From the NCBI RefSeq assembly GCF_001420995.1, contig NZ_CP012184.1:4696501-4760500 (forward strand): DNA of 64,000 nt. Reading direction: 5' to 3'. Position 1 is the first letter of the stretch. The number at the start of each line of letters is the position of its first letter. This stretch comes from Pseudonocardia sp. EC080619-01 (GTDB lineage: Bacteria; Actinomycetota; Actinomycetes; Mycobacteriales; Pseudonocardiaceae). The notes beneath the pieces were generated by a model, which ran no database searches, had not been told where the DNA came from, and was given only the letters and a program-made list of their open reading frames with translations. Below, one piece after another: positions 6,916 to 15,089 of this stretch. The translations under genes and the position numbers were made by a program.

Positions 6916-8594
6916 CCCCCGTGCTCACGATCTCCGACCTCCGGGTCTCCTTCGGCGGGACGGCCGCCGTCGACGGCGTCGACCTGACGGTGCGGCGCGG
7001 CGAGGTCGTCGCGCTCGTCGGGGAGTCCGGCTCCGGCAAGACGCTGACCGCCCGCTCGGTGCTCGGACTCCTCCCGGGGACGGCGACGGCGACCGGCTCG
7101 GTCTCACTCGACGGCCGCCCGGTGCTCGGCGCCTCCGAGCAGGAGCTCGACGCGCTGCGCGGGTCGAGCGCCGCGATGGTGTTCCAGGAGCCGCAGACCG
7201 CGCTGAACCCGGTCCGGACCGTCGGGTGGCAGCTGGTGGAGGCGCTGCGGGCGACGTCCGCCGTCCCGCGGGCGGACGCCAGGGCCCGCGCGGTGGAGCT
7301 GCTGGAGCTGGTCGGGCTCCCGGAGCCGGAGCGCCGGGTGCGGGCCTACCCGCACCAGCTCTCCGGTGGGCAGAAGCAGCGGGTGGTGATCGCGCTGGCC
7401 TTGGCGGGCGAGCCGGACCTGCTGCTCGCCGACGAGCCGACGACGGCGCTCGACGTCACCGTCCAGGCCCAGATCCTCGACCTGCTGCGCGACCTGCGGG
7501 ACCGGACCGGTGTCGGCGTCCTGCTGGTCACGCACAACATGGGCGTGGTCGCCGAGCTCGCCGACCGGGTCGTCGTCATGCACCGGGGGCGGGTCGTGGA
7601 GCAGCGGCCGGTGGCCGAGCTGTTCGCACGGCCGGCCACCGACTACACCCGCGAGCTGCTGGCCGCCGTGCCCTCGCTGGGGGACCGTCGCGCCGCGCCC
7701 CGGCCACCGGACGACCCGGCCCGCGGCGCCGGGGTCCGCGCAGCCGGCGCAGCCGACCGGCCCGGCCCGGCCGCGGATCCCACCGTGCCCGGGCCGCGCC
7801 CGTCCGGCCCCGACGGTCCGGTGCTCGCGCTGGAGGAGCTCTCGATCCTCTACCCGGCCCGGCGCGGCCGTCCCGCGTTCCGGGCCGTGCACGAGGTGAG
7901 CGTGGCCGTGCACCCCGGCGAGGTCGTCGGCCTGGTCGGCGAGTCCGGCTCCGGGAAGACGACGATCGGCCGGGCCGCGGTCGGGCTGCTTCCGGCCTCC
8001 GGCGGCCGCGTCCTGCTCGACGGCGCCGATCTCGCCCGGCTGCCGCGGGCCGCGCTGCGCCGGGCCCGGCGCGGGCTCGCGATGGTCCACCAGGACCCGG
8101 CGGCCTCGCTGGACCCGCGGCAGTCGGTGGGCGAGTCCGTCGCCGAGCCGCTGCGGGTGCACGGCACGCGTCCCGGCCCCGAGCTGGAGCGCCGGGTCGG
8201 CGAGCTGCTGGAGTCGGTGCGGCTGCCCCGGGCGTTCGCCGCCCGGCGGCCGGGGGAGCTCTCCGGCGGGCAGCGGCAGCGGGTCGCGCTGGCCCGGGCG
8301 CTGTCGCTGTCGCCGCGGCTGCTGATCGCCGACGAGCCGACCAGCGCCCTGGACGTCTCCGTGCAGGCCGACGTGCTGGAGCTGTTCGCCGGGCTGCAGC
8401 GCGAGCTCGGGTTCGCCTGCCTGTTCGTCAGCCACGACCTGGCCGTCGTCGAGCGGGTCGCGGACCGGGTGGCGGTCCTGCGCGCGGGGGAGCTGCTGGA
8501 GCTCGGACCTCCGGCGCAGGTCTTCGGCGCGCCCGCGCACGACTACAGCCGCCGCCTGGTGGACGCCGTCCCGCGGGTCCCGGCCCGGCCCTGA
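6912..8594 (+). CDS. Dual-ATPase ABC transporter protein (DppD-DppF fusion)
   Basis: This 560-residue protein carries two complete ABC ATPase domains in tandem. Domain 1 has Walker A GESGSGKT, signature LSGGQKQR and Walker B LLLADEP. Domain 2 has GESGSGKTT, LSGGQRQR and LLIADEP. A Pro/Ala/Gly-rich linker of about 60 residues joins them. Each half ends with the oligopeptide-ATPase tail (DYTRELLAAVP, DYSRRLVDAVP). It powers the upstream permease pair and is the last gene of the operon. Confidence 0.92.
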   Translation: MTPVLTISDLRVSFGGTAAVDGVDLTVRRGEVVALVGESGSGKTLTARSVLGLLPGTATATGSVSLDGRPVLGASEQELDALRGSSAAMVFQEPQTALNPVRTVGWQLVEALRATSAVPRADARARAVELLELVGLPEPERRVRAYPHQLSGGQKQRVVIALALAGEPDLLLADEPTTALDVTVQAQILDLLRDLRDRTGVGVLLVTHNMGVVAELADRVVVMHRGRVVEQRPVAELFARPATDYTRELLAAVPSLGDRRAAPRPPDDPARGAGVRAAGAADRPGPAADPTVPGPRPSGPDGPVLALEELSILYPARRGRPAFRAVHEVSVAVHPGEVVGLVGESGSGKTTIGRAAVGLLPASGGRVLLDGADLARLPRAALRRARRGLAMVHQDPAASLDPRQSVGESVAEPLRVHGTRPGPELERRVGELLESVRLPRAFAARRPGELSGGQRQRVALARALSLSPRLLIADEPTSALDVSVQADVLELFAGLQRELGFACLFVSHDLAVVERVADRVAVLRAGELLELGPPAQVFGAPAHDYSRRLVDAVPRVPARP

Positions 8595-8681
8595 CGGGTG
8601 ACCGCCGGTGGCCCGCGACGGCGTGTGACCGATCGCGCGTGGAGGTTGCGCGGGCGGTGGTCGGCCTGTTGCGCTCGGGGG

Positions 8682-8759
8682 ATGGGTGGGAGCGAGCTGA
8701 CCCGCAGGCTGTGGGTCGATCTCGGGCGGGTGCACGCCCAGGGGTGTCGGGCGTCCTAG
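8682..8759 (+). CDS. Putative leader peptide, LTRR-W-D subtype, before ssuD-MFS
   Basis: This 25-codon ORF contains LTRRLWVDLGRVHAQGC. It is a variant of the actinobacterial sulfur leader-peptide family with one cysteine near the end. Its DNA is visibly similar to the leader at 43051: GAGCTGACCCGCAGGC occurs in both, and both follow a CTGTT-containing stretch. The stop lies 40 nt before the ssuD GTG, too close for a long attenuator, so translational coupling is possible. The start is ATG with a G-rich upstream stretch. Confidence 0.65.
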   Translation: MGGSELTRRLWVDLGRVHAQGCRAS

Positions 8760-8799
8760 GACCCCGACATCGCCCGCACCCACCGGAAGGCCCCCTCCC

Positions 8800-9969
8800 G
8801 TGCCCGACGCACCCCTCACCATGCACTGGTTCCTGCCCACGATGGGCGACGGCCGCCACCTCGTCGGTGGTGGTCACGGCAACGCCACCGGCTCCGCCGG
8901 GACCATCCGCCCGGCCTCGATCGGCTACCTCGCCCAGGTCGCGCGGGCCGCCGAGCAGGCAGGGTTCACCGGGGCGCTCACCCCGACCGGGGCGTGGTGC
9001 GAGGACGCCTGGCTGACCACGGCCATGCTCGTCGCGCACACCGAGCGGCTGAAGTTCCTGGTCGCGTTCCGGCCCGGAGCGATCTCGCCGACCCTCGCCG
9101 CGCAGCAGGCGGCGACCTTCCAGCGGCACTCGGGCGGGCGGCTGCTGCTCAACATCGTCACCGGTGGCGAGTCCGCCGAGCAGCGCGCCTACGGCGACTT
9201 CCTCGACAAGGACGCCCGCTATGCGCGGACCGGCGAGTTCCTGTCGGTCGTGAACCGGCTGTGGCGCGGGGAGACCGTCGACCTCGACGGCGAGCACCTC
9301 CACGTCGAGCGGGCGTCGCTGTCCCGGCTGCCCGACCCGGTCCCGCCGGTGTACTTCGGCGGGTCGTCGCCCGCCGCGGGCGACATCGCCTCCGAGCACG
9401 CCGACGTCTACCTGACCTGGGGCGAACCGGTCGAGCAGGTCCGGGAGAAGGTCGGCTGGATCCGCAAGCTCGCCGCCGACCGCGGCCGCACCGTGCGGTT
9501 CGGGATCCGGCTGCACGTGATCACCCGCGACACCGCCGCCGAGGCGTGGGCGCAGGCGCAGAAGCTGCTCGACGCGCTCGACCCGGAGACGATCGCCGGC
9601 GTCCAGGCGGGACTGGCCGCGAGCGAGTCGGAGGGGCAGCGGCGGATGCGCGCGCTGCACAACGGGTCGACCGACGACCTGACCATCGCCCCCAACCTCT
9701 GGGCCGGGGTCGGTCTGGTCCGGGGCGGCGCCGGCACCGCGCTCGTCGGCTCGCACGCCGAGGTCGCCGACCGGATCACCGAGTACCACGACGCCGGCAT
9801 CGACGAGTTCGTCCTCTCCGGGTACCCGCACCTGGAGGAGGCCTGGTGGATGGGGGAGGGCGTGCTGCCGCTCCTGCGCGAGCGCGGCCTCTGGGACCCG
9901 CCCCCCGGGACGGCCGTCGACTCCGAGTCGGCCCGGTCGGTGCCGTTCGCCGCCGACTACCGCCGGTGA
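8800..9969 (+). CDS. ssuD: FMNH2-dependent alkanesulfonate monooxygenase
   Basis: This 389-residue luciferase-fold enzyme uses reduced FMN and O2 to split aldehyde and sulfite from C1-C10 alkanesulfonates. The sequence is close to E. coli SsuD along its whole length: HWFLPTMGDGRHL, LVAFRPGAISPTLAA, FGIRLHVI, ALHNG, NLWAGVGLVRGGAGTALVG and VLSGYPHLEEA. GTG 8800 was chosen because it gives the usual short N-terminus and GGAAGG lies upstream. The stop overlaps the GTG of an MFS gene. A flavin reductase is needed but none is encoded nearby. It is probably regulated through the leader ORF upstream. Confidence 0.93.
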   Translation: MPDAPLTMHWFLPTMGDGRHLVGGGHGNATGSAGTIRPASIGYLAQVARAAEQAGFTGALTPTGAWCEDAWLTTAMLVAHTERLKFLVAFRPGAISPTLAAQQAATFQRHSGGRLLLNIVTGGESAEQRAYGDFLDKDARYARTGEFLSVVNRLWRGETVDLDGEHLHVERASLSRLPDPVPPVYFGGSSPAAGDIASEHADVYLTWGEPVEQVREKVGWIRKLAADRGRTVRFGIRLHVITRDTAAEAWAQAQKLLDALDPETIAGVQAGLAASESEGQRRMRALHNGSTDDLTIAPNLWAGVGLVRGGAGTALVGSHAEVADRITEYHDAGIDEFVLSGYPHLEEAWWMGEGVLPLLRERGLWDPPPGTAVDSESARSVPFAADYRR

Positions 9970-11303
9970 GCTCCGCCGCACCCGCCGCGCCGCTGCACGA
10001 CAGCCCCGCGGCGCGGCGGAAGGTCCTGGTCGCGTCGCTCGTCGGCACGACCATCGAGTGGTACGACTTCTTCCTCTACGCGACCGCGGCCGGGCTGGTC
10101 TTCCCGGCGCTGTTCTTCCCGTCGGACGACCCGACCGTCGGCACGCTCCTCGCGTTCGGCACCTTCGCCGTCGGGTTCGTCGCCCGCCCGGTCGGCGCGG
10201 TGATCTTCGGGCACGTCGGCGACCGGGTCGGTCGCAAGAAGACCCTCGTCGTCACGATGCTGCTGATGGGGGTGGCGACCGCCCTGATCGGACTGCTGCC
10301 CTCGTACGCGGCGATCGGCGTCGCGGCGCCGTTGCTGCTGGTCCTGCTGCGGATCCTGCAGGGCGTCGCCGTCGGCGGGGAGTGGGGCGGCGCCGTGCTC
10401 CCCGCCGTCGAGAACGCGCCGAAGGGGCGTCGCGGCCTGTACGCCAGCGTGCCGCAGATCGGCCTCGGGCTCGGCCTCGCACTGGGAACCGGCGCCTTCG
10501 CGCTGCTCGCCGAGTTCCTCGACGACGACGCGTTCCTGTCCTGGGGCTGGCGGTCGGCGTTCGTCGTGTCGGTGCTGCTGGTCGTCGTCGGCCTCGCGGT
10601 GCGGCTCACGATCCTGGAGACACCGGAGTTCCGCCGGCTCCAGGAGACCGGGACGACGACGAAGGTCCCCGCCGTCGAGCTGTTCCGCACCCGCGAGCAC
10701 CGCCGCGGGCTCGGCACCGGCCTGCTCGCCCGCTGGGCCGAGGGCGCCGCGTTCAACACGTGGGGTGTCTTCGTCATCACCTACGCGGTGTCGACGGCCG
10801 GGGTGGACCGGGTGCTCGTCCTCGTCGCGGTGACGGCGGGCGCGCTGCTGATGGCCGTCGTGACCCCGCTCGCCGGGCTGCTCGCCGACCGGTACGGCCG
10901 CCGCGTCGTGTTCGGCACCGGGGCGGTCCTGTTCGGACTGACGGTGATCCCGTCGTTCCAGCTGGTCGGGACGGGTGTCGGCTGGCTCGTCGTGGTGGTG
11001 CTGCTGTTCCAGCTCGGCGTCGCGTACGCGCTGATGACCGGCACCCAGTCCGCGCTCTACGCCGAGCTGTTCGACGCCGACGTCCGCTACACCGGTCTGT
11101 CGCTCGTCTACCAGGTGTCGGGGATCTACGCCTCGGGCCTGACCCCGGCGATCCTCACCGCGCTGCTCGCCGCCGGTGCCGGGAGCCCCTGGCTCGCGGG
11201 CGGCTACCTGGCACTGACGGCGGTGATCAGCGTCGTCACGGTGTGGGTGATGCCCCGCTACATCGGCTGGCGTCCGGAGTGGACCCGCACCGAGCCCTGG
11301 TGA
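9966..11303 (+). CDS. MFS transporter, metabolite:H+ symporter (MHS) family
   Basis: This 445-residue, 12-helix transporter has the MHS/ProP-ShiA signature TTIEWYDFFLYATAAGLVF. It also has the loop 2-3 motif GHVGDRVGRKKTL and GVAVGGEWGGAVL. It starts with GTG overlapping the ssuD stop, so the two genes are coupled. The context suggests uptake of a sulfonate for SsuD by proton symport, an alternative to SsuABC. A paralog lies at 43195-44520 beside another flavin monooxygenase. The substrate is inferred from context. Confidence 0.88.
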   Translation: MSSAAPAAPLHDSPAARRKVLVASLVGTTIEWYDFFLYATAAGLVFPALFFPSDDPTVGTLLAFGTFAVGFVARPVGAVIFGHVGDRVGRKKTLVVTMLLMGVATALIGLLPSYAAIGVAAPLLLVLLRILQGVAVGGEWGGAVLPAVENAPKGRRGLYASVPQIGLGLGLALGTGAFALLAEFLDDDAFLSWGWRSAFVVSVLLVVVGLAVRLTILETPEFRRLQETGTTTKVPAVELFRTREHRRGLGTGLLARWAEGAAFNTWGVFVITYAVSTAGVDRVLVLVAVTAGALLMAVVTPLAGLLADRYGRRVVFGTGAVLFGLTVIPSFQLVGTGVGWLVVVVLLFQLGVAYALMTGTQSALYAELFDADVRYTGLSLVYQVSGIYASGLTPAILTALLAAGAGSPWLAGGYLALTAVISVVTVWVMPRYIGWRPEWTRTEPW

Positions 11304-11311
11304 GCGCACCA

Positions 11312-11376
11312 CCGCCGAGATGCGGCTCAGCGTCGGATGTCGATCACGACGGAACGCTGGGCCGCATCTCGGCGGG
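11312..11376. terminator. Large inverted repeat between convergent operons
   Basis: CCGCCGAGATGCGGCTCAGC... pairs with a 22-nt arm ending in CCGCATCTCGGCGG, with one mismatch and a loop of about 21 nt. It begins 9 nt after the MFS stop and ends 35 nt before the convergent ssuA stop. It can therefore serve as a bidirectional terminator. The loop itself is partly palindromic. Confidence 0.65.
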
Positions 11377-11410
11377 GACCGGTCGTGGGCGACCGGACCG
11401 GGCGGTGCGG

Positions 11411-12391
11411 TCAGGACCCGGCGGGGGCGCCGAGGTCCTCGATCGCGGAGCCGACGTCGACCCGGTTGCGGAGCACGCCGTAGTCGGAGTACCGGTCGGC
11501 CACCCCCTGCAGCTCGGCCGTCAGGTCCGGGGTCAGCGGCTCGGTGCTGCGCAGCGCCCGCTGCGCCATCAGGTCCGCGACGGCGGCCGGACGGTCGGTC
11601 AGCTTCGCGTAGATCGCCGCGTTCTCCTGCGGGTTCTCCCGGGCCCACTGCAGGGCCCGGGCGTAGCGCTGGGTGAAGTCCGTCAGCGCGGCCCGGGTGC
11701 CGGGGTCCTCCAGCGCCTCGGTGTTGGCGTCGAGGAACGTGAGCCCGGTGCCGAGCCCCTTCGCGTCCCGCAGGACGCGGGCGCCGGACTCCTGCTGGGC
11801 GACCGCGGTGTACGGGTCCCAGGTGGACCACCCGTCGATCGCGCCGGAGTTCATCGCGGCGGCCGCGTCGACCGGCTGCAGGAACGAGATGTCCACCTGG
11901 TCCGCGGGCACCCCGGCCTCCTCGAGGGCGCGCAGCAACAGGTAGTGCCCGATGCTGCCCTGGGTGGTCGGCGAGACCGTCTTCCCGCGCAGGTCGGCGA
12001 CCGAGCGTACGGGCGAGTCCTTCGGCACGAGCAGCGCCAGGCCGCCCTGGCTGGGCGAGCGGGTCGCCGTGACGATCTTGATCCGGTCGGTGGAGGAGAG
12101 CGCGGTCAGCGTGGGTGCGTCGCCGGCGATGCCGACGTCGACCGCCTCGCTGCGCAGCGCCTCGAGCAGCGGGGCGGCGGCCGGGAACTGGGCCCACTCG
12201 ACCTTGTAGGGGGTGCCTTCGAGCGCGCCGGACGCCTCGACGAGCGCCTGCTGGATCCCGGCCTGGTCACCGACCCGCAGTGTCACCTGCGAGAGGTCGG
12301 TGGGACCGTCGTCCGCGGCACCGCCGGAGCAGCCGGCGAGCACCAGGGCGAGCGCGGCGAGCAGGGCGGGGAGGGTGAGGCGGCGGGTCAC
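11411..12391 (-). CDS. ssuA: Aliphatic sulfonate ABC transporter solute-binding lipoprotein
   Basis: This 326-residue SsuA/TauA/NMT1-like binding protein has a GTG start, a signal peptide and lipobox VLAGC. The mature part has the family pattern of a small-molecule binding protein: VDVGIAGDAPTLTAL, LRGKTVSPTTQGSIGHYLL and DGWSTWDPYTAVAQ. It is the last gene of the minus-strand ssu operon and overlaps the cupin stop. In most ssu operons ssuA comes first. Here it is downstream of ssuCB, the monooxygenase, the regulator fusion and the cupin. Confidence 0.9.
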   Translation of the reverse strand: MTRRLTLPALLAALALVLAGCSGGAADDGPTDLSQVTLRVGDQAGIQQALVEASGALEGTPYKVEWAQFPAAAPLLEALRSEAVDVGIAGDAPTLTALSSTDRIKIVTATRSPSQGGLALLVPKDSPVRSVADLRGKTVSPTTQGSIGHYLLLRALEEAGVPADQVDISFLQPVDAAAAMNSGAIDGWSTWDPYTAVAQQESGARVLRDAKGLGTGLTFLDANTEALEDPGTRAALTDFTQRYARALQWARENPQENAAIYAKLTDRPAAVADLMAQRALRSTEPLTPDLTAELQGVADRYSDYGVLRNRVDVGSAIEDLGAPAGS

Positions 12392-12855
12392 GGGGTGGTC
12401 TCCGGATCGGTGAGGGGGGTGAGCGAGGGAAGGTTCACGACGATCCCCTCCTGGGTGCTGCGCGAGATGACGACGACGGCCGGGTGCTCCGGGTCAGGGT
12501 TCTCCTCGCGGTGCGGGACGAAGGGCGGGACGAACACGTGGTCGCCCGGCTCGGTCTGCAGCACGACCTCGCCGGTGCCGTCGTGGAAGACGAACCGCGG
12601 CCGTCCGCTGACCACGTAGATCGAGGTCTCCGCCTCGCCGTGGTGGTGGTCGCCGGAGTTCGTGTCCGGGGCGACGTGCGTCTCGCCGGTCCACAGCGTC
12701 GACGAGCCGACGGTGCGGCCGCTGACCGCCTCGCGGCGGCTCATCCCGCTGGTCTGGGCGGTGTCGCCGGACAGGTCGGCGCCGCGGACCAGGTGCACCC
12801 GGGCGTGGTCGGGCACGGTGGTGCCGAGGTCGGGGTGGAAGGAGTCGGTGCTCAT
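12388..12855 (-). CDS. Cupin-domain protein
   Basis: This 155-residue single cupin barrel carries the metal-binding motif SGDHHHGEAETSIYVVSG and the second motif PGDHVFVPPFVPHREEN. The ligands H-x-H, E and H are present, so a metal-dependent enzyme or sensor is likely. ATG overlaps the stop of the hydrolase-Rrf2 gene and the stop overlaps ssuA, so it is embedded in the ssu operon. Thiol-dioxygenase-like or small-molecule-sensing roles are both possible. No specific activity can be assigned. Confidence 0.8.
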   Translation of the reverse strand: MSTDSFHPDLGTTVPDHARVHLVRGADLSGDTAQTSGMSRREAVSGRTVGSSTLWTGETHVAPDTNSGDHHHGEAETSIYVVSGRPRFVFHDGTGEVVLQTEPGDHVFVPPFVPHREENPDPEHPAVVVISRSTQEGIVVNLPSLTPLTDPETTP

Positions 12856-13952
12856 CGGGCGGAACGCTCCAGGTCGGTGAGGGTGCGTGCGGTGAGGAAC
12901 TCGGCGACCGTGCGCTCCAGGTCGGCCCAGAGCAGCGATGCCGGGCCGGTGCCGCGCAGGACGGCGACCGCGCCCTCGGTCGCGCGCACGACGTCGGCGA
13001 CGGTGATCTCGCCGGCCCGGCGGGCGAGCCGATAGCCGCCCTCGCAGCCCCGCCTGCTCGTGACGAGCCCGGCGCGGCGCAGCTGCAGCATCACGTTCAC
13101 CAGCGAGTTCAGCGGGACGCCCCGGGCACGTGACATCGCGTCGCAGGTGACGGTGTCGCCGTCGGCGTCGACCAGCTCGGCGAGCGCGGCCAGCGCGTGG
13201 TCGAGCCGGGCCGAGACGGTCAGCGGCGCGGCGCGGCGGGCCCGGGACCCGCCGGACGCCGGTGCGGGCGGTTCGGCGAACCGGGCGCCCTTGGCCAGCC
13301 GCTCCAGGAAGAGCACGAGCCGGGCCGCGACGATCCGGTGGAACTGGTCGTTCAGCACGTCGTGCACCCCGTCGGCGACGACGGCGACGTCGTCGGCGGG
13401 GCGGGCCAGCTCCCGGATCCCGGCGGCCGGGGTGACCGGGTCGGCGTCGCCGTGCAGCCACAGCACCGGCAGGTCGGGCAGTGCCGCGGCGGGTACCGGC
13501 GGCGGGGCCTCGGCGAGCGCGCCCCACCCGAAGTCCGGGTCGGCCTCGAGCACACCGCGGTGCACCGGGCAGGCGGTGCGGGCGTCGAGCTCGCCCTCGT
13601 GGTCCAGCGCCGGGGACGTGGCGGTGGGCAGCCCGGCCAGCACCAGACCGTCCGGCCGGACGGTGCCCGACGCGGCGAGCTCCCACGCCCGCAGCGCGCC
13701 GGTGTCGGAGCCGAGCAGCACCCGGGCGCCGGTCGCGCCGGCGAGGGCGTCGGCGTCGTCGCCGGCACCCGGACCGGGGACGGCGACGGTCCAGCCGTCG
13801 GACGCGAGGCGGCGGCCGAGCCGGGCGTAGATCCCGGGGTGCTCACCGCGCCCGGTCAGGACGGCGACGGTGCCGCGCGAGGTGCCCTCGGGCGCCCACA
13901 CGGTCGCCGCGGCGGGTGCGGTGCGGCGGGGCGCGGTGGCGGGCCCGCTCAC
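12852..13952 (-). CDS. Alpha/beta hydrolase fused to an Rrf2-family DNA-binding domain
   Basis: This 366-residue protein has two domains. Residues 20-220 are an alpha/beta hydrolase. The nucleophile elbow reads GSDTG, so Asp83 sits where Ser is usual. Asp171 (GDADPVTP) and His197 complete a triad, and the C-terminal HDVLND resembles lysophospholipase-like enzymes. Residues 244-366 are a winged-helix Rrf2 domain with SRARGVPLNSLVNVMLQLRRAGLVTSRRG-type recognition helices. The IscR cluster cysteines are absent, so CymR-like control is more plausible than Fe-S sensing. GTG overlaps the monooxygenase stop. It is likely a sulfur-responsive regulator of this operon whose hydrolase part senses or processes a ligand. 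That role is inferred. Confidence 0.82.
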   Translation of the reverse strand: MSGPATAPRRTAPAAATVWAPEGTSRGTVAVLTGRGEHPGIYARLGRRLASDGWTVAVPGPGAGDDADALAGATGARVLLGSDTGALRAWELAASGTVRPDGLVLAGLPTATSPALDHEGELDARTACPVHRGVLEADPDFGWGALAEAPPPVPAAALPDLPVLWLHGDADPVTPAAGIRELARPADDVAVVADGVHDVLNDQFHRIVAARLVLFLERLAKGARFAEPPAPASGGSRARRAAPLTVSARLDHALAALAELVDADGDTVTCDAMSRARGVPLNSLVNVMLQLRRAGLVTSRRGCEGGYRLARRAGEITVADVVRATEGAVAVLRGTGPASLLWADLERTVAEFLTARTLTDLERSAR

Positions 13953-15073
13953 GCCGGGACCCCCTGCACGGCGGCGTCGCGGTCGAGCCCGCGGCGGGAC
14001 AGCTCGGCACGGACGGCGGGCAGCAGCTCGCGGCCGTAGCGGCGGGTGTCGTCGATCGGGTCGTAGCCGCGGATCAGCAGGGTTGTGACGCCGATGCCGA
14101 CGTAGTCGGCGAGCGCGGCGGCGACGGTGTCCGGGGTGCCGACCAGCGCCGTCGAGTTGCCCGCGGCGCCGGACGCGGCGGCGGTCGCCGTCCACAGGCA
14201 GCGGTCGTGCAGCTCGCCGGCCTCCGCGGCGGCGAGCAGCCGTTGCGAGCCGACGTTGGGCGGCGCACCGGCCTCGCGCATCCGGCTGCCGGTGAAGGAG
14301 CCGTGCCCGCCCTTCGCGGCGACGATCCCGTCCCGGACCGCGTGGGCGCGCGCCCACGCCTCCTCCTCGGTGTCGCCGAGGATCGGCCGGAACGACACGC
14401 TGATCCGCGGCAGCTCGGTGCGCCCGGCCGCGCGGGCGGCGTCGTGCACGCGGGTGATCTGTTCGGCCGTGCCCGCGAGGGGCTCGCCCCAGAGCGCGAA
14501 GACGTCGGCGTGTCGCCCGCCGACCCGGTAGGCGGCGTCGGAGGACCCTCCGAAGTAGAGGGGGATCGGGGCGAGCGGGCGGATCTCCTGCCGCACGCCG
14601 GCGGCCCGGTAGTGCTCCCCGGTGTGGTCGAACGCGTCCGACTCGGACCAGGCGCGGCGGAGGACGGACAGGTACTCGTCGGTGCGGGCGTAGCGCTGCT
14701 CCTTGTCGAGCCAGTCGCCGTCGCGCCGCTGGTCGGTGTCGCTGCCGCCGGAGATGACGTGCATCGCGACCCGGCCACCGCCCGAGAAGTGGTCGAGGGT
14801 GGCGTACTGCCGGGCGGCGAGGGTGGGCGCGGTGAACCCGGGCCGGTGCGCGACGAGGAAGCCGAGCCGGTCGGAGTGGGCGGCGCCGTACGCTGCGACC
14901 TGCAGACCGTCCGGTGTGGACGACGAGTGGCCGACCAGCACCTTGTCGAAGCCGCCGTTCTCGTGGGCGGCGACGAACCGGCGGACGGTGTCGCGGTCGA
15001 CGACCGGCCCTGCGGCGGGGTGGATCTCCGAGACCTCCTGGGTCCCGATCATGCCGATGAACTCGACGGACAT
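13949..15073 (-). CDS. SsuD-like LLM-class flavin-dependent monooxygenase
   Basis: This 374-residue luciferase-fold monooxygenase has SsuD-family blocks: LGFLVAHRPGFTAPTLAARQYATLDHFSGG, VISGGSDTDQRRDGD, PIPLYFGGSSDAAYRV and HADVFALWGEPL. The C-terminal third differs from the true SsuD at 8800, so it may act on a different sulfonate. Start ATG is 16 nt after the ssuB stop, and the stop overlaps the hydrolase-Rrf2 GTG. It is one of four flavin monooxygenases in the window. Confidence 0.88.
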   Translation of the reverse strand: MSVEFIGMIGTQEVSEIHPAAGPVVDRDTVRRFVAAHENGGFDKVLVGHSSSTPDGLQVAAYGAAHSDRLGFLVAHRPGFTAPTLAARQYATLDHFSGGGRVAMHVISGGSDTDQRRDGDWLDKEQRYARTDEYLSVLRRAWSESDAFDHTGEHYRAAGVRQEIRPLAPIPLYFGGSSDAAYRVGGRHADVFALWGEPLAGTAEQITRVHDAARAAGRTELPRISVSFRPILGDTEEEAWARAHAVRDGIVAAKGGHGSFTGSRMREAGAPPNVGSQRLLAAAEAGELHDRCLWTATAAASGAAGNSTALVGTPDTVAAALADYVGIGVTTLLIRGYDPIDDTRRYGRELLPAVRAELSRRGLDRDAAVQGVPA

Positions 15074-15089
15074 GGTGTCCCTCCGGTGG

